In this document: positions 1 through 6,337 of the stretch, one piece after another | How the letters are laid out: every line of letters starts with the position of its first letter | How positions within the stretch are numbered: position 1 is the stretch's first letter | Source: Nitrosomonadaceae bacterium | GTDB taxonomy: Bacteria > Pseudomonadota > Gammaproteobacteria > Burkholderiales > Nitrosomonadaceae | Direction: 5' to 3' | DNA length: 7,959 bases | Assembly: GCA_947471695.1 (NCBI GenBank) | Contig: CANIWY010000044.1 | Location: 1 to 7,959 of the forward strand | Notes under the pieces: model-generated | Seen by the model: only the letters and a program-made list of their open reading frames with translations | Database searches by the model: none | Told to the model about the DNA's origin: nothing | Translations under genes and position numbers: made by a program

Positions 1-537
1 CTTCTTGGTGTAGATATCTACGTGGCAATCAATACAACCGACTTCTTTGAGCTTCTCACCTGAACCCAGTCGGCCCATAGAGCGGAGATTCTTCTCAACA
101 GACTCTAGCAATGCCTTCTTGTAGAAGGTGGGGTCGGTAGGCTTGAGTGCACGGACCTTGTCCAGATTGGCATGGGTGCTCTTCTTCCAAGCATTTACCC
201 AGACTGGTGATTCATCGGTATGGCATTTCACGCACTCTTGGCGTGAGGCCACTTCCTTCATTGAGGTTGGGGGCTTGTAGAAGGAGGCTGGGTCCATGTA
301 CATGCTAAATGGAATTGGTTCCCAGTACTGAGCCAAGGTACCTCGTCCGGCGCCTTGCGCTGGATCCTTGTACCGCTTGCTCAGTGCATCGTGTAATTGC
401 TTGGGTGTGGCTGACTGCTCCAGACTCAGTGCTTTGTAGGTTTCCTTGGGGACGCTGGGAAAGTTCGCGTACGATGAAGCCGCCAGCAGTGTGCCGCCGA
501 CCAGCAAAACTAACTTAAGCCAAAGCTTGCCAACCAT
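1..537 (-). CDS. hao: Hydroxylamine oxidoreductase, N-terminal part (runs off left edge)
   Basis: Periplasmic octahaem cytochrome c that oxidises hydroxylamine in ammonia oxidisers and passes electrons toward cytochrome c554. Only the first 179 residues are present. Seen: a signal peptide (K4, K8, then a hydrophobic stretch about 9-20, likely cleavage after SSYA at 24), the first two haem-binding motifs CVKCH (102-106) and CIDCH (168-172), and segments I recognise from Nitrosomonas HAO, such as YWEPI, MDP..FYKPP, STHANLDK, NNLRSMG-like KNLRSMG and KEVGCIDCH. Start ATG at 537 is supported by an AAGGAG-type ribosome site 5-12 bases upstream. The remaining six haems and the cross-linking tyrosine lie outside the window. 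It sits on the same strand as ppx but about 320 bases downstream with its own promoter candidate, so it is probably transcribed separately. A HAO-like nitrite/hydroxylamine reductase is the alternative, but N-terminal similarity favours true HAO. Confidence 0.93.
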   Translation of the reverse strand, partial: MVGKLWLKLVLLVGGTLLAASSYANFPSVPKETYKALSLEQSATPKQLHDALSKRYKDPAQGAGRGTLAQYWEPIPFSMYMDPASFYKPPTSMKEVASRQECVKCHTDESPVWVNAWKKSTHANLDKVRALKPTDPTFYKKALLESVEKNLRSMGRLGSGEKLKEVGCIDCHVDIYTKK

Positions 538-542
538 GTCTT

Positions 543-550
543 CTCTCCTT
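543..550 (-). promoter_or_regulatory. Ribosome binding site of hao
   Basis: On the minus strand AAGGAGAG precedes the ATG at 537 by five bases. It is a near-perfect Shine-Dalgarno match and fixes the hao start; it fits a very highly expressed protein. Confidence 0.8.
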
Positions 551-599
551 TGTTGTTCCGTGTTACGTAGTTATTTATTATGTGATTCTTGGGCGTTTA

Positions 600-614
600 G
601 GACTTCACAAGTCC
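600..614 (-). repeat. Perfect inverted repeat in hao leader
   Basis: GGACTT and AAGTCC flank a three-base centre (GTG on the minus strand), giving a perfect 6-bp-arm palindrome. It lies about 63 bases upstream of the hao ATG and, if the proposed promoter is right, some 20-35 bases into the transcript. It could be a leader hairpin that affects mRNA stability, or a binding site for a dimeric regulator; the sequence alone does not decide. There is no following U-run, so it is not a usual terminator. Confidence 0.5.
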
Positions 615-642
615 CTTCATAGCCCATTCCAACGACCCTCGT

Positions 643-671
643 AGCCTAACCCCTCCCCTTTTACCTGTCAA
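643..671 (-). promoter_or_regulatory. Candidate sigma70-type promoter of hao
   Basis: Read on the minus strand: a consensus -35 box TTGACA (plus positions 666-671), a 17-base spacer, and a weak -10 box TAGGCT (643-648). This predicts a start near 636 and a 5' leader of about 100 bases. The -35 and spacing are ideal, the -10 matches only in part. An AT-rich stretch nearer the gene (TAATAAATAA around 575-582) could hold a second promoter but lacks a good -35 at proper distance. Confidence 0.5.
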
Positions 672-855
672 GAAATTTGCGTGGAGGGAGGAGTCTAATA
701 AGTCCTTCAAGGGAATGGAGTATTAACGCATCAGAGCGCGTATCCCTGCCGTGTTGCAGCTGGGGGGTGAGGCGGCATGTTACTGAATAGTCTGAGCGGA
801 TTGGGTTGGGGTATTACGAGTTCGGGGGGTATGTGCCGATAGCAACCCAAATCAG

Positions 856-2382
856 CTAATTCCCTCTCTTGTCCTTGCGAGCAACCGATAAGTCTTTGAT
901 ACGCAGATTGAAACCAAGAGATGGCCACTCCTCAGCTTCGGCGCTTATAGCGGTATTGGTCAAGGGGTTACGTTCTAGCCACTGGTGCTCAATGCGTAAT
1001 ACACACTCGTCATCATCAAGAAAGACTTCAAGCCGAGGCAGCTCAATTTCACTGCGACTACGGTGAAAGAGTGTTGCCAGTCTCAGTGCAAACACTAGCT
1101 TCAGGTCCGATAATGTTGCAACCATTCCCCGTGCCTTGCTGAGGTTTCCCCGGTGAACCAGTGCTAGCAGGCTTAGGCGTGACTGTTCCATTTTTGAGAA
1201 CCCTGGCATGTCAGCATTGCCAAGAATATATGCAGAATGCTTGTGGTACCCCGAGTGAGCGATCGAAATGCCAACCTCATGCAGTCGTGCAGCCCATGAC
1301 AGGATTCGGAGGGCATCCTCAAGGTCGTCAGGAGAGTCCTTCAGCAACTGCCGAGCCAGCACCAATGCGAGCGACTCAACTTGCCGCGCCTGGGTAGGGT
1401 CTACTTGGTAGCGCCGCATGAACTGCAGCACCGTCACTTCTCGCATGTCGTGATTATGGAAGCGTCCTAACAAGTCATACAGAACGCCCTGACGGAGCGC
1501 GCCCATTACCTGCGACATACGGCGAATATTCAGTTCTGAAAATATGGCGGACATGATGACGAAACCGCCGACGATGACAGGGGCACGCTCTGCGCGTAGA
1601 CCGGCAATTTCTAATTTACGACTGTCTCCAGCCGTGAGTAAATAATCACGAAATTCCCCCAGCCCCTCTGTTGTGATGTCATCGCTAGTACTCTCACTGC
1701 CAAAGTTATTCAGTTTTAAAATTTCACCTAGTGCGCGGGCAGTGCCGGATGAGCCGAATGCATCTTGCCACTGATCAGATGAGAATTCAGTAGCAATTGT
1801 CTGAACCTCAGTGCGAGCAGCAAGCTCCGCTTGTTTCATCGCAGACTTGGTGATTTTCCCATCCGGGAAAAAACGAAGACTGTGGCTGACACAGCCCACA
1901 TATAGACTCTCCAGCTTGGCAGGCTTTAATCCGCTGCCAATAATGACTTCGGTAGAGCCTCCACCAATATCGACAACAAGTCGGTTATCGCTTGAAACAG
2001 GCAATCCATGAGCAACACCCAGATAAATGAGACGAGCTTCCTCGCGCCCCGCAATAACCTCAATAGGAAACCCAAGAGCAGATTCAGCCTTCTTAAGGAA
2101 GGCGGGGGCATTCTTCGCGACTCTCAGTGAGTTTGTGCCTACTGCTCGCACGGTATGTGGTGCGAAACCTCTCAACCGTTCGCCAAAACGTTTTAGACAG
2201 TCAAGTGCGCGGGCTTGGGAGTCCTCATTCAATCGCGCATCGGCAGTGATTCCGGCGGCAAGGCGTACCATTTCACCTAGGCTATCCAGCGGATAAATTT
2301 GTTCGCCCACCACCCTCGCTACCTGTAGACGAAAGCTGTTAGAGCCGAGATCAACCGCAGCCAGAGTGGAATATTCAGGCAT
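856..2382 (-). CDS. ppx: Exopolyphosphatase / guanosine pentaphosphate phosphohydrolase
   Basis: Ppx/GppA family enzyme of the ASKHA fold, releasing phosphate from inorganic polyphosphate and/or converting pppGpp to ppGpp in the cytoplasm. From the ATG at 2382 the protein is 508 residues, the usual length for the long proteobacterial form. Seen: phosphate-1 motif AAVDLGSNSFRL (8-19), the GREEARL segment carrying the expected catalytic glutamate (112-118), phosphate-2 motif VVDIGGGSTEV (136-146), and a C-terminal HD-like helical domain with HEVGISIAHSGYHKHSAYIL. A GTG at 2409 would add nine residues but lacks a ribosome site, whereas AGGAA lies just ahead of the ATG at 2382 and homologues start near there. 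It follows phoU closely on the same strand, so co-transcription and a shared phosphate-homeostasis role are likely. Whether the polyphosphatase or the GppA activity dominates cannot be told. Confidence 0.93.
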   Translation of the reverse strand: MPEYSTLAAVDLGSNSFRLQVARVVGEQIYPLDSLGEMVRLAAGITADARLNEDSQARALDCLKRFGERLRGFAPHTVRAVGTNSLRVAKNAPAFLKKAESALGFPIEVIAGREEARLIYLGVAHGLPVSSDNRLVVDIGGGSTEVIIGSGLKPAKLESLYVGCVSHSLRFFPDGKITKSAMKQAELAARTEVQTIATEFSSDQWQDAFGSSGTARALGEILKLNNFGSESTSDDITTEGLGEFRDYLLTAGDSRKLEIAGLRAERAPVIVGGFVIMSAIFSELNIRRMSQVMGALRQGVLYDLLGRFHNHDMREVTVLQFMRRYQVDPTQARQVESLALVLARQLLKDSPDDLEDALRILSWAARLHEVGISIAHSGYHKHSAYILGNADMPGFSKMEQSRLSLLALVHRGNLSKARGMVATLSDLKLVFALRLATLFHRSRSEIELPRLEVFLDDDECVLRIEHQWLERNPLTNTAISAEAEEWPSLGFNLRIKDLSVARKDKRGN

Positions 2383-2417
2383 GTTTCCTGGTGGATTTTT
2401 AGAGCTCACTGGAGCAA

Positions 2418-3125
2418 CTACTGCAGAACCTCGCGCTCGATCTCCTCAACAGTAACATGGCGGACATCCTTACCCTTGACTAGATAGACAACATACTCGG
2501 ACATGTTTTTAGCGTGATCGCCGATACGTTCAATGGCCTTCGCAGCAAACAGAATTTCAAGAGAGGTCGAGATCATGCGAGGATCTTCCATCATGAAAGT
2601 GATCAGCTGCCTGATGATTGAACGAAATTCTTCATCCACCAGTTCATCCTGACGAACCACCTGAGCCGCCGCCGTTAAGTCAAGCCGGGCGAAGGCGTCC
2701 AATGATTTACGCAACATCTCTATTGCGATATTGGCGACATGCCGAATCTCTATAAAGCGCGGCATGTGCTTCCGCCCCGCCCCATAGATAAGTTTTGCCA
2801 TACGTGCGATCTTGGCTGCCTCATCACCGATTCGTTCCAGATCGGTAATCGTCTTAATGACGGTCATGATCATACGTAAGTCACCGGCCGTTGGTTGCCG
2901 GCGCGCAATAATCTGACTGCAAATCTCGTCTATAGAGACCTCCATGGCATTGACGCGGTGGTCATCTACGATGACTTGTTCGATCAGATCTATATTGCCA
3001 GTGGTAAGCGCTTCAATGGCGCGTTCAATCTGCTCCTCAACCAGTCCACCCATTTGGAGAACACTCGAGCGGACGGCTTCGAGCTCGGCATTAAATTGTT
3101 TGGATATATGTTCGCTGATTGACAT
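2418..3125 (-). CDS. phoU: Phosphate-specific transport system accessory protein PhoU
   Basis: Cytoplasmic regulator that, in characterised bacteria, links the Pst phosphate transporter to the PhoR sensor kinase and keeps the Pho regulon off when phosphate is plentiful. The 235-residue length is typical. Two PhoU helical-bundle repeats are visible, each with the metal-binding E/D signature: DLERIGDEAAKIA (95-107) and AIERIGDHAKNMSEYVVYL (197-215). The ATG at 3125 is preceded by an AGAGG-type site. The gene lies between rpiA (71 bases upstream) and ppx. The pstSCAB transporter and phoBR genes that often accompany phoU are absent here, so its usual partners must be elsewhere; pairing with ppx suggests a link to polyphosphate turnover. 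Confidence 0.95.
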   Translation of the reverse strand: MSISEHISKQFNAELEAVRSSVLQMGGLVEEQIERAIEALTTGNIDLIEQVIVDDHRVNAMEVSIDEICSQIIARRQPTAGDLRMIMTVIKTITDLERIGDEAAKIARMAKLIYGAGRKHMPRFIEIRHVANIAIEMLRKSLDAFARLDLTAAAQVVRQDELVDEEFRSIIRQLITFMMEDPRMISTSLEILFAAKAIERIGDHAKNMSEYVVYLVKGKDVRHVTVEEIEREVLQ

Positions 3126-3196
3126 TATGCGCCTCTTGGTTGATCAGAAACTGGAAAGGATACTCGATGATTATGACAATTTTGTTGTCTCTCAGT
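3126..3196. other. rpiA-phoU intergenic spacer
   Basis: A 71-base gap between the rpiA stop and the phoU start. It contains a small inverted repeat (GACAA...TTGTC, 3175-3189) with a five-base loop but no U-run after it on the minus strand, so it is not a clear terminator, and I see no good promoter. Read-through from rpiA into phoU is the simplest reading. Confidence 0.35.
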
Positions 3197-3856
3197 TTAA
3201 ATGGCAATCGTTCGCACACCGCTATCGGTGCCAATTAATAGTACATCGGCGCCGCGTCTAGCAAATAGACCATTGGTTACCACACCAGTTATCTGATTGA
3301 GTGCTGTCTCAAGTTCCACCGGGTTGAGAATATTCAGACCGCGTACATCGAGAATTAAGTTTCCATTGTCAGTGGTGAATCCCTGGCGAAGCATCGGTTG
3401 CCCGCCTATTTTCGAGATCTCGCGAGCGACATAGCTACGTGCCATAGGGATCACTTCGACCGGCAGGGGAAACCCACCGAGGATATCAACCAGCTTGGTT
3501 TGGTCGGCGACACAGACAAACTTTCTCGCGACCGCAGCAACAATTTTCTCGCGCGTCAAGGCGCCCCCCCCGCCTTTAATCATGTGTAAGTGCTCAGTAA
3601 CTTCGTCAGCACCATCTACATAGAGAGGGAGATCATTAACGCTATTCAGATCCATAACCTCGATGCCATGCCCCTTGAGGCGTTGAGCAGTCGCCTCGGA
3701 ACTTGCCACTGCCCCCTTAATCTTATGCTTAATCTTGGCCAGCTCATCTATGAAATAATTAGCGGTAGAGCCGGTTCCAACCCCGACAATGGTACCGGCT
3801 TGAACATGCTGAATGGCGGCTTGTGCAACAGCACGTTTTTGTTCATCTTGTGTCAT
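3197..3856 (-). CDS. rpiA: Ribose-5-phosphate isomerase A
   Basis: Interconverts ribose 5-phosphate and ribulose 5-phosphate in the cytoplasm; in an autotrophic ammonia oxidiser this feeds the Calvin cycle as well as nucleotide synthesis. At 219 residues it is the family's normal size. Visible RpiA motifs: the phosphate loop GVGTGSTANYFIDEL (25-39), ASSEAT (51-56), DLPLYVDGADEV (75-86) with the active-site aspartates, and KGGGGALTREK (94-104) carrying the catalytic glutamate and lysine. The ATG at 3856 has an AGGGA site seven bases upstream. It is the first gene of the minus-strand series and diverges from ilvA. Confidence 0.96.
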   Translation of the reverse strand: MTQDEQKRAVAQAAIQHVQAGTIVGVGTGSTANYFIDELAKIKHKIKGAVASSEATAQRLKGHGIEVMDLNSVNDLPLYVDGADEVTEHLHMIKGGGGALTREKIVAAVARKFVCVADQTKLVDILGGFPLPVEVIPMARSYVAREISKIGGQPMLRQGFTTDNGNLILDVRGLNILNPVELETALNQITGVVTNGLFARRGADVLLIGTDSGVRTIAI

Positions 3857-3894
3857 GGTGTCCCTGCTCTGATAAAAATATTTAACTGCCTATT

Positions 3895-3923
3895 AGGATA
3901 GCTCGATCCACAGAATTTAACAA
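3895..3923 (-). promoter_or_regulatory. Candidate promoter of the rpiA-phoU-ppx unit
   Basis: On the minus strand TTGTTA (plus 3918-3923) and TATCCT (3895-3900) are separated by exactly 17 bases, each matching four or more of six sigma70 consensus positions. The predicted transcript would begin around 3888 with a leader of about 30 bases to the rpiA ATG. Confidence 0.45.
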
Positions 3924-3952
3924 TTGACCTGAACTAGATGCGCTCTTCAACA

Positions 3953-3961
3953 TGCTAGAAT
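3953..3961 (+). promoter_or_regulatory. Candidate extended -10 promoter of ilvA
   Basis: TGCTAGAAT fits the extended -10 pattern (TGn followed by a hexamer matching TATAAT at five of six positions). No good -35 is present 17 bases upstream; TTGACC at 3924-3929 is too far. Transcription would start near 3968, only about six bases before the upstream ATG at 3974 but about 30 bases before the ATG at 3998, which favours the latter as translation start. Confidence 0.4.
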
Positions 3962-3997
3962 TCGGTTCAGACTATGGCCCCTCAGGTGAATGTCCAG

Positions 3998-5509
3998 ATG
4001 AAGAATGATTATCTTGAAAAAATTCTCACTGCTCGTGTTTATGATGTAGCGGTAGAGACTCCCCTTGAGCTTGCTCGCAATCTCTCATCGCGCATGCATA
4101 ACCAGTTGTTACTGAAGAGGGAGGATATGCAGCAGGTATTCTCATTCAAATTGCGCGGCGCCTACAACAAGATGGTCAGGCTCTCGCCTGCCCAGCTCAA
4201 GCGCGGTGTGATAGCGGCCTCTGCGGGCAACCACGCGCAGGGAGTGGCGTTGGCAGCGCAGCGGCTTAACTGTCGGGCCATGATCGTGATGCCAGTCACC
4301 ACCCCGCAAATCAAGGTACAAGCGGTCGAAGCACGCGGTGCGACTGTATTACTACACGGTGACGCCTATGATGAGGCGTATACGCACGCTCTGAAACTCG
4401 CAGCAGAGGAGCGTGCCACCTTTGTACATCCCTATGATGACCCAGATGTCATCGCGGGGCAGGGTACGATCGGTATGGAGATTCTGAGGCAACATACCGG
4501 CCCGATCCACGCCATATTCGTGCCGGTCGGCGGGGGCGGCCTCATTTCTGGGATTGCCGCATATGTAAAGAGACTGTACCCAGAGATCAAAGTGATCGGG
4601 GTTGAGCCGGTCGATGCCGACTCTATGTCTCGCTCACTGCAGGAGGGTCGACGTGTAAAACTGACTCAAGTGGGTCTATTTGCAGATGGTGTAGCAGTGA
4701 AGCAGGTAGGCGAAGAGACCTTTCGCCTGTGTCGCGAGTGGGTGGATGAGATCATCTTGGTGGACACGGATGCCATTTGCGCAGCGATTAAGGACGTGTT
4801 TGAAGACACCCGCGCTATTCTGGAGCCTGCTGGTGCACTCTCCATTGCAGGTGCTAAGGCCTATGCCAAGCGTAGCAGGATTCGCGGCAAAACTCTGGTG
4901 GCAATTGCCTCCGGTGCTAACATGAACTTTGATCGGCTGCGTCATGTATCAGAACGAGCGGAGCTGGGCGAGCAGCGGGAAGCGGTGATGTCGGTGACTA
5001 TTCCGGAGGAGCCGGGTAGTTTCAAGAAATTCTGCGCCATGCTGGGGACGAAGAGCATAACGGAGTTTAATTACCGCTACTCTGACCCAAAGCAGGCGCA
5101 TGTGTTTGTTGGCGTATCTGTACGCAACCGCGGCGAGTCGGCACAACTGATCAAGAGTCTAAAAAAGAGCGGGCTTTACGCAGAAGATTTTAGTGATAAC
5201 GAGATGGCGAAGCTACACATTCGCCATCTCGTAGGTGGGCGGGCGAGCGGAGTAAAGAATGAGACTCTCTATCGGTTCGAGTTTCCGGACCGTCCTGGCG
5301 CACTGATGAAGTTCTTAGACAGTATGAGCCGACACTGGAATATAAGCCTCTTCCATTATCGTAACCATGGTACTGATTATGGCCGCGTCCTGGTGGGGAT
5401 GGAGGTGCCGCCTGCAGAGAAAGCCGAATTTAAGTCATTTCTCAGCCAGTTGGGTTATCGGTACTGGGATGAGAGTAAGAACCCAGCCTATAAACTGTTC
5501 TTGGGATAG
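3998..5509 (+). CDS. ilvA: Threonine deaminase (threonine ammonia-lyase, biosynthetic)
   Basis: PLP-dependent enzyme turning threonine into 2-oxobutanoate, the first committed step of isoleucine synthesis, normally feedback-inhibited by isoleucine. From ATG 3998 it has 503 residues. Seen: PLP lysine in SFKLRGAY (K51), substrate loop SAGNHAQG (75-82), phosphate-binding tetraglycine loop VGGGGL (177-182), and two C-terminal ACT-like regulatory domains (about 325-400, VTIPEEPGSF; and about 422-503, FEFPDRPGALMKF to NPAYKLFLG). Two regulatory domains identify the biosynthetic, not the catabolic, enzyme. The upstream ATG at 3974 gives 511 residues but has no ribosome site; AGGTGA lies eight bases before 3998 and relatives begin with a similar M..DYL.KIL sequence. 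It is divergent from rpiA, and no other ilv genes are nearby. Confidence 0.95.
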   Translation: MKNDYLEKILTARVYDVAVETPLELARNLSSRMHNQLLLKREDMQQVFSFKLRGAYNKMVRLSPAQLKRGVIAASAGNHAQGVALAAQRLNCRAMIVMPVTTPQIKVQAVEARGATVLLHGDAYDEAYTHALKLAAEERATFVHPYDDPDVIAGQGTIGMEILRQHTGPIHAIFVPVGGGGLISGIAAYVKRLYPEIKVIGVEPVDADSMSRSLQEGRRVKLTQVGLFADGVAVKQVGEETFRLCREWVDEIILVDTDAICAAIKDVFEDTRAILEPAGALSIAGAKAYAKRSRIRGKTLVAIASGANMNFDRLRHVSERAELGEQREAVMSVTIPEEPGSFKKFCAMLGTKSITEFNYRYSDPKQAHVFVGVSVRNRGESAQLIKSLKKSGLYAEDFSDNEMAKLHIRHLVGGRASGVKNETLYRFEFPDRPGALMKFLDSMSRHWNISLFHYRNHGTDYGRVLVGMEVPPAEKAEFKSFLSQLGYRYWDESKNPAYKLFLG

Positions 5510-5551
5510 GTGTATCAATATTTACTTGGATTTCTCGCATTGAGGAGTAAA

Positions 5552-5608
5552 GTGATCACCACTCCCGTCCCTGCACTTTCCGTTGATTTTACTGAGCGTC
5601 TCGGGTGA
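5552..5608 (+). pseudogene. Short interrupted reading frame after ilvA, possible beheaded gene start
   Basis: GAGGAG sits four bases before a GTG that opens an 18-codon frame (VITTPVPALSVDFTERLG, stop TGA at 5606). The ribosome site is excellent and the peptide has the look of an ordinary protein N-terminus. It faintly recalls the start of FAD-linked glycolate/lactate oxidase (GlcD-type) proteins, which often begin with a similar T-T-P-x-P stretch, but this is a memory-based resemblance over few residues. I infer a gene formerly downstream of ilvA that was cut off when mobile elements arrived. It may instead be a chance small ORF. Confidence 0.3.
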
Positions 5609-5763
5609 GTACCCCCTGTTTATATCGGTCTGCTGTAATGTGGCAGGTCGCCCCATCTGGCATAGTTGAGCCTGTGAATCTGGGTCTTTGGAGACTCTAA
5701 AGCACCCTTATCAGGTTCTTAGTCTGCCTCATCTTAGGACTTTGTTATCTTTATTTAATCTGC
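5609..5763. other. Non-coding remnant region between ilvA and IS5-type relic
   Basis: No frame with recognisable protein similarity was found on either strand, and there is no tRNA-like fold that I can see. It starts with a small hairpin (GGGT-GAGT-ACCC, 5603-5614). Since the minus-strand IS5-type transposase frame stops at 5764, part of this stretch is likely the 3' flank and terminal repeat of that element, but I could not locate the end. Confidence 0.3.
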
Positions 5764-5880
5764 TTACGCGGGACGTACCTGTTCCATGAGGGGTATTCCC
5801 CATTTAGTCAGATTGATTAGAGCAAGCCCCGCGAGGGCGCTATCGCCGTAGAGTTTAGTCTTATCACCGTGCAAGAGGTT
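5764..5880 (-). pseudogene. IS5-family transposase relic
   Basis: An open 38-residue frame on the minus strand, with no start and a TGA immediately upstream, ending in TAA at 5764. Its first half (NLLHGDKTKLYGDSA) matches the IS5/DDE transposase stretch that contains the second catalytic aspartate (typically LLHG-x-E/D...GDSAY). The second half (LAGLALINLTKWG..) looks like the extreme C-terminus of the same family (usually R-Y-R-G-L-x-K-N...LFAL-x-NL). The roughly 60-80 residues expected in between, with the catalytic glutamate, are missing, so this is the product of an internal deletion as well as loss of the N-terminal part. It cannot be active. Family assignment is from motif memory. Confidence 0.55.
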
Positions 5881-5898
5881 TCACAAACCTTGACTATA

Positions 5899-6337
5899 AT
5901 GTCAATCAGTTACAGAAAAATAGGCGGATTCCTGTGGAAGAATCTGCGCAGCCAGAAGTTAAGAAAGAAGCGTTACGGCAAGGTGGAGCAGCGTGGCACG
6001 CTATCCAATAGGGTTTCCATCGATGATCGGGCTGCTTAAGCCACACCGAAAGAGGGTGCGCACGATCACTTCGGACAATGGCAAGGAATTCGCTGGGCAC
6101 GAAGAGATCGCCAGCAAGTTGAAGGCCGATTTCTACTTTGCTCACCCCTATTCGTCATGGGAGCGAGGTACGAACGAGAACACGAATGGATTGATACGGG
6201 AGTACTTCCCAAAAAATCGGGACTTCACAACGATTACGCAACAGGAGATCAATATGGCGATGGAGCGATTGAACAGCCGACCGAGACGGAGTGTTGTCTA
6301 TTCCTTAACTGAAGGTGGCCAGAAAAGTGCAATGTAA
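5899..6337 (+). pseudogene. IS30-family transposase relic with internal out-of-frame deletion
   Basis: Two adjoining pieces of one IS30-type transposase in different frames. The first (ATG 5899 to TAA 6037) gives GGFLWKNLRSQKLRKKRYG and VEQRGTLSNRVSIDDR, the segment ahead of the family's GDWE-x-D motif. The second (open from 5993 to 6337) resumes at IGLLKPHRKRVRTITSDNGKEFAGHE and continues through FAHPYSSWERGTNENTNGLIREYFPK and RLNSRPRRS. The second aspartate (TSDNGKEF) and the DDE glutamate (WERGTNEN) are therefore retained; the first aspartate is lost with the deleted part, about 60 residues by comparison with the family. The N-terminal helix-turn-helix is missing, and similarity stops near 6293, before the usual GF-x-TP-x-x-V-F end. 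Terminal repeats were not found. Non-functional. Confidence 0.85.
6313..6318 (+). promoter_or_regulatory. Ribosome binding site deciding the porin start
   Basis: AAGGTG(G) differs from the ideal AAGGAGG at one position and lies eight bases before GTG 6327, a good spacing. The ATG at 6332 in another frame is followed at once by TAA and cannot be used as the sequence stands. Confidence 0.4.

Larger units (their letters stand above)
538..855. other. Intergenic region between ppx and hao
   Basis: No coding frame with a credible start is seen here. The left half holds the hao ribosome site, leader palindrome and promoter candidate. The right half, just after the ppx stop, has an inverted repeat with 8-bp arms (TTGGGTTG at 801-808 and CAACCCAA at 843-850) separated by 34 bases, and two copies of GGGGTAT (808-814, 825-831). 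The inverted repeat could fold in the ppx 3' end but has no U-tract, so I do not call an intrinsic terminator. G-rich plus-strand runs are notable around 760-835. Confidence 0.5.

Noticed and set aside
309..518. Plus-strand open frame opposite the hao start.
   Set aside because: Lies antisense to a confidently recognised HAO N-terminus, has no family resemblance and no ribosome site.
801..850. Inverted repeat with 8-bp arms just after ppx, as a terminator.
   Set aside because: Arms are 34 bases apart and no U-run follows on either strand, so it does not fit an intrinsic terminator; kept only as a note in the intergenic entry.
5609..5763. Possible structured RNA or tRNA in the gap after ilvA.
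   Set aside because: No cloverleaf, no T-loop consensus and no extended pairing were seen; more likely insertion-sequence debris.
5897..5910. A 14-base identity (ATAATGTCAATCAG) between the start of the IS30 relic and the start of phoU (minus strand, 3115-3128).
   Set aside because: A match of this length between two places in an 8-kb window is not far from chance, and the flanks share nothing further; no evidence of a duplicated promoter or target site.
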